From assembly GCA_937949615.1 (NCBI GenBank), contig CALEDQ010000024.1, forward strand, positions 1-64,000: a DNA stretch of 64,000 nucleotides, given 5' to 3'. Under the pieces are notes generated by a model. That model made no database searches, was not told the origin of the DNA, and saw only the letters and a program-made list of their open reading frames with translations. Positions within the stretch are counted from its first letter, which is position 1. Each line of letters begins with the position of its first letter. A program made the position numbers and the translations under genes. The stretch comes from an uncultured bacterium (GTDB taxonomy: Bacteria > Muiribacteriota > Ozemobacteria > Ozemobacterales > Ozemobacteraceae). This document shows, in pieces, positions 42,295 through 52,169 of this stretch.

Positions 42295-44679
42295 ATGAAA
42301 GTTTATGTGCTGCTTATGTTCATGCTTTTCAGTCTGGCTCTGGTGGTCGAAGCCCAGAATCTGACCTACTCACCCGAAGCGGCTGATCTGTATCAGAACG
42401 CCATGGGGGCACTGCGCATGCGCCGCCTGAACCTGGCGCGCCAGCAACTGAAAGAAGTCATGGAAAAATACCCCGGCGACGTGCATGCCTCGCTGGCGCG
42501 TCGGCAGATCGCCGCGATCATGCGCGATCAGAAAGAATTCGAAGCGGCGATCGAGCTGCTCAACGATATTATCGCTAAGGATAAATCCGAAGATAATGTG
42601 CGTATGGCCCGCGAAGAGCTGCTCGATATTCTTTTCGAGCTGCAGCGCTTCAAGCAGGGCATTGAACTGATTGAGGGCTGGCGCAGAGGTAACGAACAGG
42701 ATGTGCTGCTTGGCCGGCAGCTGGCGAGATTCTATCTGCAGGCCGGCCGTAAAGACGAGGCCTGGCTGCTGCTTGAAACATTCGTTGAAACCGGCAATGC
42801 TCCAGATGCTTTCAAAGAGCTTCTCGATCTGGCGGTGCGCACCGGCGAAGTCGAAAAACTTCTCAACACTCTAGAAACCAGGCGTGCTCGCTATCGCAGT
42901 GAGGTTTTTGCCGAGTATGCTTCTGAGTGCTATATCGCTCTTGACCGCAAGGACAAAGCGATTGCCGCGATTCTTGAAGCCGGTGAACAGCTTGATTTCA
43001 GCCTGATGCTGCTGCGCAAGCTGGCCGATCTTTACACCGATACAAATGCCATGGAAAACGCGATTACCACGCACGAACGGGCTTTGAAAATTCTGCCCGA
43101 CGACTGGGTGACGCTGCGCAAGCTTGGCCATTGCCGTTTCGTTCTCGGGCAGAAGAAGGAAGCGATCGAAACCTGGCGCCGGCCGCTGGGTGGTGGCAGT
43201 ATGCCGGCCCGCGAATTTTTCACCGAATTTACTACCGTACTGATTGAACATCAGCTCTACGAAGAGGCGCTGCAGGCCTTCGAAGAAGCGCGAAAGATGC
43301 TGCAGGACCCCACTCTTTTCTCGGAAGAGAAGGCCACGGTTCTCGATGCAATGAACCGGCCTGCTGAAGCACTCGAAGAATATCTGCATGTTCTGACTGC
43401 CGGCATCTACAAACCGGAAGTTTTTGACAAACTCTACGAAAGCACAGCGCCGGGCTTTTCACTTGAAGAGCGACTGCTTAAGCTGCGTGAACAGACACAG
43501 AACCCGGCAATTATGCAGGCCTTGCTTGAGTTTTATTTCAGACGCGCCGATGTGCGTGATATCGACAAAATCGAGGCAATTGTCAGTGATGCTGCCGGTG
43601 GCTTCGATTACGCTTTTTATGAGCGTCTCAAGCAGGAAGCATTGCTGATTCCGACTGCTTTTCATTTCGATCTGGCCGAAAAGGTCATGAATTCACGCCC
43701 CGAATCTACGGTTGAACTGATGCTGGCTGATCTGCTGCTGCGCATGGCGCCACACGAAGACGCCTGGGAAACAAGGGCTTATAACGATGCCGAACGCATT
43801 GTTAAAGAGCGGGGTGTTGCCGATGCTGATCTCAAGGCGACACTGCTTCTAGATTTGGCGAAATTTGCCATTGACCAACGCAACGATCTGACTGCCGCTC
43901 ATGATTTCATCGATCGCATACTGCAGACCGATCTTCTGCAGGCGGTGCCATCAAAGGCGGTTTTTGCCGCTCTCTTGAAAGCCCGTGTATTTGTTTATGA
44001 AGAAAAATTTTCGGCGGCTGAATCATTATTGAACGAACTTGGGAAGAAGCTGGAAAATCCGGATTTTGAAGCCATGGACATGGGCGCCGCCGACCGCCAG
44101 GACCACATCAGTCTGCATCAGATTGAATCGGCCCGTCTTGCGATGCATCAAGGTGATTACCAGAAAGCTTTGGGCGAGCTGAAAAAGATCGTTGAAGATA
44201 CTTCAGAAGGTGATTACGTCAACGATGCTCTCGAAATGGCTCTGTTTATCACACGCCGTTCGATCGGTGATTTTGACCTGCTGAAACGCTCACTCAAGGC
44301 AGAGCGACTGCTTCACACCGGCAAATTCACTGAAGCGGCTACTGAAATCACCGAAGCGATCGGTAAAAATGCTTCGGCAACCGCTCTTGTCAGCGAGATG
44401 CAGGCCGATCTGATTCTGCTGCGGCAGAATGCTTCTGACACCGCTGAACTGCTGCAGGAAATCGAAAAATATGCCAAAGATAACCCCAGCAGTTTCAAAA
44501 CCGCTGACCTGCTTGAACTGAAACTGCGGCTGCAAAAGAAAAGCCAGGCGCCGGAGGCTGAGATCAGAGAGAGCCTGCAGACTTTCGTCGAGACTTTCCC
44601 TTCAGATCTGCGCAGTGGCCGCTATCGAAAGATTCTTGCGACCATGCACGGCAAAAACAGCAAGGAGGAAAAGAAATGA
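42295..44679 (+). CDS. TPR-like repeat protein, exported, 795 aa
   Basis: Start chosen at ATG 42295, which opens a signal peptide (MKVYVLLMFMLFSLALVVEAQ). An in-frame ATG at 42169 overlaps the upstream stop, but the 42 residues it adds come entirely from the repeat element and its ATGA edge. The mature part is alpha-helical with tetratricopeptide-like repeats (ALRMRRLNLARQQLKEVMEKYPGD, AIELLNDII, AITTHERALKILPDDW). TPR proteins scaffold complexes; this one would be periplasmic or outer-membrane linked. Its stop overlaps the next start by 4 nt. Confidence 0.8.
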   Translation: MKVYVLLMFMLFSLALVVEAQNLTYSPEAADLYQNAMGALRMRRLNLARQQLKEVMEKYPGDVHASLARRQIAAIMRDQKEFEAAIELLNDIIAKDKSEDNVRMAREELLDILFELQRFKQGIELIEGWRRGNEQDVLLGRQLARFYLQAGRKDEAWLLLETFVETGNAPDAFKELLDLAVRTGEVEKLLNTLETRRARYRSEVFAEYASECYIALDRKDKAIAAILEAGEQLDFSLMLLRKLADLYTDTNAMENAITTHERALKILPDDWVTLRKLGHCRFVLGQKKEAIETWRRPLGGGSMPAREFFTEFTTVLIEHQLYEEALQAFEEARKMLQDPTLFSEEKATVLDAMNRPAEALEEYLHVLTAGIYKPEVFDKLYESTAPGFSLEERLLKLREQTQNPAIMQALLEFYFRRADVRDIDKIEAIVSDAAGGFDYAFYERLKQEALLIPTAFHFDLAEKVMNSRPESTVELMLADLLLRMAPHEDAWETRAYNDAERIVKERGVADADLKATLLLDLAKFAIDQRNDLTAAHDFIDRILQTDLLQAVPSKAVFAALLKARVFVYEEKFSAAESLLNELGKKLENPDFEAMDMGAADRQDHISLHQIESARLAMHQGDYQKALGELKKIVEDTSEGDYVNDALEMALFITRRSIGDFDLLKRSLKAERLLHTGKFTEAATEITEAIGKNASATALVSEMQADLILLRQNASDTAELLQEIEKYAKDNPSSFKTADLLELKLRLQKKSQAPEAEIRESLQTFVETFPSDLRSGRYRKILATMHGKNSKEEKK

Positions 44680-45962
44680 TCGATTCTGGCAGTTACAGAG
44701 CCCGAAATCAGCTGTTTCTGACGGTTTGTCTGCTTTGTTGCGCTTTGATGGGTGCATTGCCGGTTCAGGCTCAGAAACTCCTGATTCCGATGGATGACTC
44801 ACAGTCTGATCATCTGCGCGGCTACGGCGTAACTTACTGGATACTCGAAAAGACCGGCACCGACGTTGAGTGGCTGTTGAACTATCGCTGTGGCTCGTTT
44901 CTGGCCGAAGATCTGCCAGAAATACGTGAACGGGCCAGAACTGCCGGTGTGACGGTCGAACCGGTTTCAGATGCCCAGGTTGGCCAGATTTATGCGCAGA
45001 TCGAAGAAGAGAACATGGAAAAAGTGCTTCTCGAAAAGGCCCCGAAAGTCGCAGTTTATTCACCGGATTATGCCGAACCGTGGGATGACGCGGTTACGCT
45101 CGTGCTCAATTACGCACAGATACCGTTCGAAAGTTTCTACGACGAAAAGGTGCTCAACGGTGAGATAAGCAGATATGACTGGGTGCATCTGCATCACGAA
45201 GATTTCACCGGCCAGTTTGGCAAGTTTTACGGCTCATTCAGATTCGTCGACTGGTACCGCAAACAGGTGACCCGCTCCCAGCTCGAAGCACAGAAGCATG
45301 GGTTCAAGAAGGTCAGCGAAATGAAGCTGGCAGTGGCGCGTGGCATCAAAAAATTCGTGCTCGATGGTGGCTTTCTTTTTGCGATGTGCTCGGCGGCAGA
45401 CTCTATCGACATTGCGCTTGCAGCCAACGGTGTCGATATCGTTGCCAGAGAAATCGACGGTGACGATGTCGACCCACTCGCCCAGAGCAAGCTCGATTAC
45501 GACCAGTGCTTCGCTTTTAAAGATTTTAAGATTATCACTGACCCGATGATTTATGAATTTTCTGATATCGATGTTTCGAACAGCTACAGTGGTGATGCCG
45601 GCACCATGCGTCTGTTCGAGTTTGCCGCCAAGGTCGATCCGATTCCGACAATGCTTACCCAGAACCATCGCAACGTTATTGACGGCTTTTTCGGGCAGAC
45701 AACGGCTTTCCGCAAGTCGCTGCTCAAGCCATATGTGGTCGTGATGGGCGATAACAACGACGGTGTTTCGGTCAAATACATCCGTGGCGATATGGGTAAG
45801 GGCTTTTTCAGCTTCTATGGCGGCCACGATCCGGCCGACGTCAGTCACATCGTTGGCGAGGGCCCGACCAGAATGGAGCTGCACAAAAACAGCCCCGGCT
45901 ATCGTTTGATTCTCAACAATATTCTTTTTCCGGCGGCAAAAAAGAAAGAAAGAAAAACCTGA
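44676..45962 (+). CDS. exported protein of unknown function, 428 aa
   Basis: A signal peptide (cleaved near residue 33 at VQA-QK) is followed by KLLIPMDDSQSDHLRGYGVTYWILEK and a WLLNYRCGSF motif. I recall related proteins beside TPR genes in Bacteroidetes, sometimes named asparagine synthetase B, but no such catalytic domain is visible, so that name should not be used. The middle (about 125-235) and C-terminal part (GKGFFSFYGGHDPADVSH) look GATase-like. It overlaps the TPR gene by 4 nt and precedes the protease gene by 6 nt. Confidence 0.7.
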   Translation: MIDSGSYRARNQLFLTVCLLCCALMGALPVQAQKLLIPMDDSQSDHLRGYGVTYWILEKTGTDVEWLLNYRCGSFLAEDLPEIRERARTAGVTVEPVSDAQVGQIYAQIEEENMEKVLLEKAPKVAVYSPDYAEPWDDAVTLVLNYAQIPFESFYDEKVLNGEISRYDWVHLHHEDFTGQFGKFYGSFRFVDWYRKQVTRSQLEAQKHGFKKVSEMKLAVARGIKKFVLDGGFLFAMCSAADSIDIALAANGVDIVAREIDGDDVDPLAQSKLDYDQCFAFKDFKIITDPMIYEFSDIDVSNSYSGDAGTMRLFEFAAKVDPIPTMLTQNHRNVIDGFFGQTTAFRKSLLKPYVVVMGDNNDGVSVKYIRGDMGKGFFSFYGGHDPADVSHIVGEGPTRMELHKNSPGYRLILNNILFPAAKKKERKT

Positions 45963-45968
45963 CCGCAC

Positions 45969-47558
45969 ATGATCTCATTATTTCTGCATCTGCTGGTGCT
46001 GGCATACGGCACGGTCAACCTGTGCGGCGCATTCAAACTGGTGCCGCTCGCTTCGACCGTTCTCTGGTTCTTTGCTACGCTGGTAATAATGGTGCGCTGG
46101 CTGCCGGATTACGTTGACCGAGAAACCTCTGCCGGCCGGGTGCCATCTTTTATTGGCACTCAGGAAAAGTTCCTCTGGGCTGTGGTTCTCTGGATTCTTC
46201 TTCTGCATGTGCTTGCCAACCCGGCTGAACTGATGTTTCCGGCGTATGTTGCCAGGTTGCCGCAGATTCTGCCGATGCTGATTTCTCTGGCTCTTTATCT
46301 TGGCCTGTCTTACCCGGCCATGTTCGAGATGTATCGTCTGTTCAGGCCGATTCTTGACCCGAAGCAGAGCAGCAGTGATTTTTTCAGGGCACGTATGACC
46401 GTGCCGATTCTGTTTTTTCCGCCGATCATGTTCTGGATGCTGATCGAAGACCTCAGCAGCGGCGGCATGGAAGCCCTGGTCGAAATCAAGCTGATGGCGG
46501 TAGCGCCGATCTTTTTCATCGCTCTTTATCTGGTCTCACCGCGTCTGTTCAACTGGGCCTGGCGAGCCGAAGACAACGACTACCCCGAACTGGAAACCGC
46601 GATCAGAAAAATGTCTGAACGCGCCGAAACCCCGGTTTCGGGCATAAAAATCTGGGATACATTCAATGAGCCGGTGCCGAACGCAGCAGTTGCCGGCCTG
46701 TCAGCGCGCTATCGCTATGTTTACATCACACGCTATCTACTGACCATCTTCTCGGCTGGCCAGGTCGAGGGCGTCGTGGCCCACGAACTTGGCCATCTGC
46801 GGCTTGGGCATGTGGCCACTTACATGCTCTACTCGATCAATCTCATCCTTGTGTCGGTTCTCTTCAAGCTCAGCGTCATTACCTGGCTGCCGCAGTATTT
46901 TACCGACTCGGTCTCGGCCTCATTTGCCGAAATGGTTATTTTTCTCGGCATTTTTGCTGTGACATTTACGGCTCTGGCGCGTTACTCTGAATTTCAGGCC
47001 GATGCTTTCGCGGTGTCGGTCACTGATGCCGACACTTTTGCTTCGGGCCTCGAGCGGCTTGAAAGCATGATCATGCCACCGCCGTCATTTATTCCGCACT
47101 GGTTGCTGACACATCCGCTGATTCAGGATAGAATAGACAGGGCACGCAGAGGTGGCGGCACGAAAATAAGCGACCTTCTGCGTCAGGCAAGAAAGATCAG
47201 GCTCGGCATGCTGACTTTCGGACTGGTGATGATGCTTGCGGCAATCGTTCCCGGTGGGGTGGTTCTGCAGATTTCGCATCTTTATGATGCAGTTCAGGCA
47301 GGAAACTGCAGACTCGCGGTGAGTCAATACAATTCCCTGCCTGATTGGCTGAAACAGCACCCACTGGTGCTTCAGGAAGCCGGCAAACTGGCAGCAGGCT
47401 GTAAAAGCCCGTTGCTGGCAGCTGCGGTGGCAGCCGAAGCGACGCTGGGGCTGCGGCTGGTTCCGGTTTCAGAGGTACTTCATCATGCGGGTGCGCCAGA
47501 AGTTACTCTTGACTTCGAGGTCATGAAGCTTGTTCTGAAGTCTCTTGACCTCTGGTGA
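45969..47558 (+). CDS. M48 family membrane metalloprotease
   Basis: The 529-residue protein has about four N-terminal TMs (residues 1-20, 25-45, 65-115, 165-185), then the M48 catalytic domain with the zinc motif HELGH (H272-E273-H276), YSEFQADAFAV as the third-ligand segment (about 337-347), and another TM near 415-435. This fits HtpX/M48-type peptidases that act on membrane or periplasmic proteins. It is inside the MoxR/VWA operon, and a catalytically degenerate relative lies 1.3 kb downstream, so it may be the proteolytic arm of the system. Confidence 0.9.
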   Translation: MISLFLHLLVLAYGTVNLCGAFKLVPLASTVLWFFATLVIMVRWLPDYVDRETSAGRVPSFIGTQEKFLWAVVLWILLLHVLANPAELMFPAYVARLPQILPMLISLALYLGLSYPAMFEMYRLFRPILDPKQSSSDFFRARMTVPILFFPPIMFWMLIEDLSSGGMEALVEIKLMAVAPIFFIALYLVSPRLFNWAWRAEDNDYPELETAIRKMSERAETPVSGIKIWDTFNEPVPNAAVAGLSARYRYVYITRYLLTIFSAGQVEGVVAHELGHLRLGHVATYMLYSINLILVSVLFKLSVITWLPQYFTDSVSASFAEMVIFLGIFAVTFTALARYSEFQADAFAVSVTDADTFASGLERLESMIMPPPSFIPHWLLTHPLIQDRIDRARRGGGTKISDLLRQARKIRLGMLTFGLVMMLAAIVPGGVVLQISHLYDAVQAGNCRLAVSQYNSLPDWLKQHPLVLQEAGKLAAGCKSPLLAAAVAAEATLGLRLVPVSEVLHHAGAPEVTLDFEVMKLVLKSLDLW

Positions 47559-47705
47559 ATTCATGGCGTATCCCTGTTGAAGAAGCTTTTCGATCATGTC
47601 AAGACTGCGCTCAGTTAGTTCAGAGTATTTCTGAATCTGGGCCATGACAATTTTTTCATCTTCCGGAGGGGCAATGGAAGAACTTATAGAACGCGTTTCT
47701 GACAT
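47469..47705 (-). CDS. small antisense-overlapping coiled-coil protein, 78 aa
   Basis: ATG 47705 has AGGAG 8 nt upstream. The product has a flexible N-terminus and a helical Leu/Glu/Lys-rich body (ELTERSLDMIEKLLQQG, VKRLQNKLHDLEVKSNFW), which looks like a real small protein. It overlaps the M48 gene's 3' end by 90 nt and the start of the SLH-like gene by about 32 nt, both on the opposite strand. Either this is a genuine overlapping gene or a strong coincidence. Confidence 0.5.
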   Translation of the reverse strand: MSETRSISSSIAPPEDEKIVMAQIQKYSELTERSLDMIEKLLQQGYAMNSPEVKRLQNKLHDLEVKSNFWRTRMMKYL

Positions 47706-48873
47706 AGAAGGGTCTCCTGTCATACGTAAAATATGGCAAAACATTTATCGGCAGGTACTTGTCGTCTGTTTAGCCTGCTGTATGTTTTTAACTGCAGCCC
47801 GTTCAGAAGCGCAGGACGAACGCATCAGCCGTTACGAATTCGTTTCTGCCGTATATGAGCGCGTTTATAACCGCAAACTGACTGAACTGGAAACGGTTAA
47901 CAGCGGTCTTATCGATGCTTTTGATGATGGCAGCTATCATCTTGAATTTTCGATATCGCGTGGAATGGCTGTCGAGGCACTTTATCGCCTCAGTATTCAG
48001 TCGGGTACCGCTGCCCGTCTGCCGCGGGCTTTTGCTGACATTACACCCGACTCAATTTTCTGCAAGCCTCTGGAAACGGTCGGCGGTGCCTTTCTGCCCC
48101 TGAAACGCGGCCGTTTCGAGCCGAACCATCTGATGAACCGCCAGGTGCTGTTTCATGCCGTCAAAACGCTCATCGATAAAGGTGTTCTCAAACAGGAAGA
48201 CCGTTCGGAAATGAAAATTCTGCCGGTATTTGAACCGGTTAAAACCGCAAGTGCCGGCCCGGCCGTCGATATCTCCGGTTCTTCCGTCGCTTCTTCAGCT
48301 GACTCAACCGGTCTGGCGAGTGCGACCGATTCGCTTCAGCAGCAGATACATGCGATTTCCCCTGAACTTGGCTTTAAAGAAAGACCAGTTGCCGATGGCC
48401 AATACAATGCTGCTGCTTACAGTCGTATTGCGAAGGCCGACACCCGGGTTTCGCCGCAGCAGATGAACCCGCAGACGATGTCGAGCATCGAAGATGCCAG
48501 CAGTGCCATGGCTGATGTCATTGCGCTGTTTGAACGGCTTGGCGGCTCGATCATGGAAATGACCTCGACCTACCCGTCAAACCCTGATGATGAACAGATT
48601 CTGCGTTCGGGGCTCGCCAAAATAGAGGCGGTTCTCGATATGGTGGTGAACCGGTTCGAGTATTCAAGGTTGCAGCTTTCAGCGGTGATCCCGGTCGATC
48701 CGGGGCAGGTGAAAAAATGCGAGCAGCTTAACCGCCAGCTTGAAAGCAGCATGGAACAGGCAAAATTGCTGAAAAAACGCATTGCTGCCCGTCTTGCCGA
48801 GCCGCAAAAAGAAATTGTCGATGAAAATTCAGTTGCTCAGCCAAAGGAAAAATCAGCCAATGAAGAATTTTAA
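47674..48873 (+). CDS. exported SLH-like protein, 399 aa
   Basis: I chose ATG 47674, preceded by GGAGGGG 2 nt away, over an upstream ATG at 47644. The n-region is long (about 30 residues) before a hydrophobic core (VLVVCLACCMFLTAA). The mature part opens with an SLH-like domain (RYEFVSAVYERVYNRKLT..., ISRGMAVEALYRLS, and FADITPDSIFCKPLETV, about 55-140), then a linker and a helical C-terminus (about 285-390). SLH domains tie proteins to cell-wall polymers. It may anchor the machinery to the envelope. The start is uncertain because of the antisense ORF. Confidence 0.65.
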   Translation: MEELIERVSDIEGSPVIRKIWQNIYRQVLVVCLACCMFLTAARSEAQDERISRYEFVSAVYERVYNRKLTELETVNSGLIDAFDDGSYHLEFSISRGMAVEALYRLSIQSGTAARLPRAFADITPDSIFCKPLETVGGAFLPLKRGRFEPNHLMNRQVLFHAVKTLIDKGVLKQEDRSEMKILPVFEPVKTASAGPAVDISGSSVASSADSTGLASATDSLQQQIHAISPELGFKERPVADGQYNAAAYSRIAKADTRVSPQQMNPQTMSSIEDASSAMADVIALFERLGGSIMEMTSTYPSNPDDEQILRSGLAKIEAVLDMVVNRFEYSRLQLSAVIPVDPGQVKKCEQLNRQLESSMEQAKLLKKRIAARLAEPQKEIVDENSVAQPKEKSANEEF

Positions 48874-49582
48874 ACTGTTTGCGATCATTCTGCTTGTATC
48901 TGGCTGGACGGCAACCGCAGCTCAGGCCGCCAATCCGGTCGTGCGCTATTTTTCGCGTCTGCTCGACGAAACCAGGGCTGAACAGGCGATTGACGAACTT
49001 CTTCTGCAGCAGTTTACCGACGAAATGCCGGAAAATATTCATATTGTCTCTGATTCAGTATTGACAGCACGCATGCGCAAACTTGCCGAAAGTAGTCCCA
49101 GACCAGATATCGCTTTTCAGGTGCTTGTGATCGAAAGTGACATCGTCGATGAGATTCCGATGCCCGGCGGCACCCTGCTGCTGACCTCCGGACTTTTGTC
49201 TTCGGCGACAACTGATGAACAGCGCGACTTTATTCTTGCCCGCAACATCATGCATATCGTTCTCAAACACCCAATGCGTCTGATCAAACAGGAAGGTCTC
49301 TATCCGGCTCTTCTCAACCAGCTCAAACTCGCTCCGGAAAAGCGAAATCTCGAACAGATGCGCACGCTGGTGCGTGATTATCTGCGCAATCTTGCGAAAA
49401 TGAACCATAAAAAAGCCGATCTGCAGGGAATTCTGCTGACCAGCTCGCCTGACAAAACCAGAAAGGCTGCCATCACTCTGCTCAGCAGCTTTTCGGTTCG
49501 ACTCTGGCCGGTTTCTTCATGGGACACCGGCGATCTCCCTTCACGAATCAGCGAACTTGAGAAATTGAAACTCCCGGAATAG
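48860..49582 (+). CDS. M48-like pseudoprotease, exported, 240 aa
   Basis: Start at ATG 48860 (AAGGA about 10 nt upstream) gives a good signal peptide (NFKLFAIILLVSGWTATAAQA). The body follows the M48 layout: PMPGGTLLLTSGLLSSATTDEQRDFILARNIMHIVLKHP. Where active M48 enzymes have HExxH, this one has RNIMH (128-132), so the first zinc histidine and the catalytic glutamate are missing. It should be inactive as a protease and may act as a regulator or decoy for the active M48 protein in the same operon. It overlaps the preceding gene by 14 nt. Confidence 0.8.
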   Translation: MKNFKLFAIILLVSGWTATAAQAANPVVRYFSRLLDETRAEQAIDELLLQQFTDEMPENIHIVSDSVLTARMRKLAESSPRPDIAFQVLVIESDIVDEIPMPGGTLLLTSGLLSSATTDEQRDFILARNIMHIVLKHPMRLIKQEGLYPALLNQLKLAPEKRNLEQMRTLVRDYLRNLAKMNHKKADLQGILLTSSPDKTRKAAITLLSSFSVRLWPVSSWDTGDLPSRISELEKLKLPE

Positions 49583-49591
49583 AATTGCTGC

Positions 49592-51955
49592 ATGCTTCTT
49601 GATCAGCTCATGAAAAACCCGCGGGAAGCCGTCAGGGCACCTGATGGCTGGACCCGCCGCACAGCTCTCGCCGTTATGGCCAGAGAGCCGGTTCCGGCCG
49701 ATCGCGAGATTTTCGAAGACTTTGTCGACAGCGATGATACAACCATTTCGCTGCTCGCTTTTCTTGGGCTGAAAAAGCTGTTTCCGGCGACCATCGCCGT
49801 CAGACACGTCTGGCAGGAAATGTTCGGCGAGTCGGTCGATCTGCTGGCAAAACGCGCCTGTACCGGCCCGGCACAGCTGCGCATCGCGGCTCTCAAGGCG
49901 CTTGCCTTCGCCCCTGAACATCTCAGCTTCGGGCTGGTTGAACGGGTGCTTGAATCGCTCGATACGCCGCTGACACATGAAAGTATTCATGCCGGCCAGT
50001 CGCCGGCTTTAACACTGGTGCAGCAGCCGCAGAATTTTTTCCTGCCCGAGGGTTTTGCGGTGCTTCTCGCTTCATTGCCGGGCGGCCACAATCGTGTCAA
50101 TCTGCTGCGGCGGGAGCTTGGTTCCAATGATCCGATGCGCCTGCTGCCGGTGCTGATCGCGCTGCAACTGAACCCGGTCGCGGAGCTGACCGATCAGGTG
50201 CTGTTGCTGGCACGCTCGGCCGAAAAACGGGTGGCGCTTGAGGCAGCCCGCGCTCTGCTCGCCTGTGGCGGCAGCAAAGTCTATCTTGTCATTCTTTCGT
50301 TGCTGAAAGAGGCGGCCGACCCGCAGCGCAAGGCCTGGCTGCTGCCGCTTGCCGCCAGTACCGGCCGTGAAGAAGTCTGGTCGGTCATCGTCAATTATGC
50401 CGCCAGTGAAGATTCTGCATTGGCTCAGGCGGCGCTGCATGCTGCCGACACTTTTCCGGCACCGGTTGAAGCACGGTCTGAGGTCTATCGCACTGCGATG
50501 CGCAGCGAAGACCCGGCGGTTGCCTGTCTGGCGGCCCAGCTCGCCTGGCACACCGGTTCTATGAAAGCCTTGCGGCTGCTCGAAAGACATATCGGCAGTG
50601 AGTCGCGCCAGCACCGTGCCGCTGCTGCTACTGCTCTCGGTCATGTTTCGGCCGAAACCGCGGTGCCGATTCTTGCCGCCCGCTTCGACAGCGAAAAGAG
50701 CGGCGACGTGATCAGGCAGATGATTCTCAGCCTGCGTCTTCTTTTGCCGCAGGTGCGCGGCAATCTGCGGCTGCATGACATATTGCTGCCCTGGTTCTCA
50801 AGATTGTTCAAATCGACCGATGCTTTCAGACGCAGTCAGTGTGCCATTCTCTGTGGCCTGATCGGTCGGCCCGCCGAAGATCTGGTGATTCATGCCCTTG
50901 AACGCGAGCATCACCCGCATGTAATTGCCTCTCTGCTGAGTGCACTCGGTAATTGCGGCTGCAACCGGCTGCTGGTTTATTCAAGATTTCATGACCACGC
51001 CGACTCTCGTGTCAGAGCCAATATGATTGCGGCGATGCTTATCTGTGGCAGCGAAGCGGTTGCCTATTTTACCAGTGCTCTCAAAGATATGGCGCCACGC
51101 GTGCGTGGTGCTGCCGCCAGAAACCTGTTTCTGCTTGGCCAGCTCGATATCGTAGCGACGTTGAACCGCATGTTGCTCGTTCCTGAGCCTCTGTCTGTGC
51201 TTTCGGGCTGCTATGCTCTTGCTCAACTGCTGCGCATTCAGCCGCCGATGCTCAACCCCGATCACCCGCTGCCGCTCGCCGTTTCCCGTCGAACTTCGAC
51301 GCAGCTGAAAAACCGCCAGCACGGCCCGTCGATGTTGAACGTGCCAGAATTGGCCGCCATTTTCAACGAAATGGCTATTGTTGGCGGTAACCGTCAGAAG
51401 CTGATCTGGCTGCTCGAAGAAAAATACCGGCGTTACCCGGCCTCATACCCGGTGCGGCGGATGCTGGCAGCCATGCTGGCAATCGAGGGCGAAAGCGAAC
51501 GGGCCGCTTCGCTGCTCGAAGTCTGTCTGAGCGAAAACCCGGGTGCGCTCGCCGACGTTCTCGATGCCTACCGGCTCGCCATGCGTCTAGGTAACCTCGA
51601 TCGCGCCACTGATTTTGGTGAGCGGGCCAAATCGCTTTACGCTTCACTGCTTTCCGGCTGCATGGAACTCTGCCGCTCGCTGCGTGGTTCCGGTGCCGAA
51701 ATGATGATGCAGAAACTGCATCACCTCACTGAACCCTCGATGAACCTCTATAACGCCATGATCCAGCTGAAAGTGCTCGAAAACGACCAGGAAACTGTTC
51801 TCGATCTGATGTCAGAACTTCTGCTGGCCCGACCCTTCAACGCCATGGTCGTGCGCAAACTGGCAGCCATGCTGCCCGAATCATTCTCAGAACTGCGCGG
51901 TTCCCTCGAAGTCTACGCCGCTTCGCTCCCCCCCGGTTTCGGGTCGGACCAGTGA
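49592..51955 (+). CDS. HEAT-repeat protein, 787 aa
   Basis: The protein has no signal peptide and consists of repeated helical pairs of the HEAT type (for example LAARFDSEKSGDVIRQMI, HRAAAATALGHVSAETAVPI, VRANMIAAMLICGSEAV, VRGAAARNLFLLGQLDI). The C-terminal third shows TPR-like helices (ASLLEVCLSENPGAL). HEAT arrays bind protein partners; it is cytosolic. It begins 9 nt after the pseudoprotease stop and closes the long operon. Confidence 0.85.
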   Translation: MLLDQLMKNPREAVRAPDGWTRRTALAVMAREPVPADREIFEDFVDSDDTTISLLAFLGLKKLFPATIAVRHVWQEMFGESVDLLAKRACTGPAQLRIAALKALAFAPEHLSFGLVERVLESLDTPLTHESIHAGQSPALTLVQQPQNFFLPEGFAVLLASLPGGHNRVNLLRRELGSNDPMRLLPVLIALQLNPVAELTDQVLLLARSAEKRVALEAARALLACGGSKVYLVILSLLKEAADPQRKAWLLPLAASTGREEVWSVIVNYAASEDSALAQAALHAADTFPAPVEARSEVYRTAMRSEDPAVACLAAQLAWHTGSMKALRLLERHIGSESRQHRAAAATALGHVSAETAVPILAARFDSEKSGDVIRQMILSLRLLLPQVRGNLRLHDILLPWFSRLFKSTDAFRRSQCAILCGLIGRPAEDLVIHALEREHHPHVIASLLSALGNCGCNRLLVYSRFHDHADSRVRANMIAAMLICGSEAVAYFTSALKDMAPRVRGAAARNLFLLGQLDIVATLNRMLLVPEPLSVLSGCYALAQLLRIQPPMLNPDHPLPLAVSRRTSTQLKNRQHGPSMLNVPELAAIFNEMAIVGGNRQKLIWLLEEKYRRYPASYPVRRMLAAMLAIEGESERAASLLEVCLSENPGALADVLDAYRLAMRLGNLDRATDFGERAKSLYASLLSGCMELCRSLRGSGAEMMMQKLHHLTEPSMNLYNAMIQLKVLENDQETVLDLMSELLLARPFNAMVVRKLAAMLPESFSELRGSLEVYAASLPPGFGSDQ

Positions 51956-52070
51956 AAACGCCGATCAATAAAGAAAAATTACGCAAAAAATCGCCCGTTT
52001 TTCTTCTTAGAGGGCTTATTTTACCCCCAAAAACAGCTGTTTAAGATTTAGCGCTACGGAAAAAGCAAAG

Positions 52071-52092
52071 CCGGGGCATGGTTTTGCCCCGG
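52071..52092. terminator. weak hairpin near the end of the long operon
   Basis: CCGGGGCA (52071-52078) pairs with TGCCCCGG (52085-52092) around a 6-nt loop. A long T-run is missing, so termination is uncertain. It is also placed to serve the convergent IPT/TIG gene. Confidence 0.45.
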
Positions 52093-52169
52093 GGATTTCG
52101 AATGGATTACTGCCTGCCTTTACCCTGCCTGAATTTTTTTAACTGTGCTTAAAACTGACTCAAGCCTGC

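Noticed and set aside
44676..45962. Naming this gene asparagine synthetase B
   Set aside because: No N-terminal nucleophile glutaminase motif or synthetase domain is visible; it is an exported protein of unknown function.
45234..45968. 244-codon minus-strand ORF
   Set aside because: Antisense to the exported protein gene at 44676-45962; no start site and no motif.
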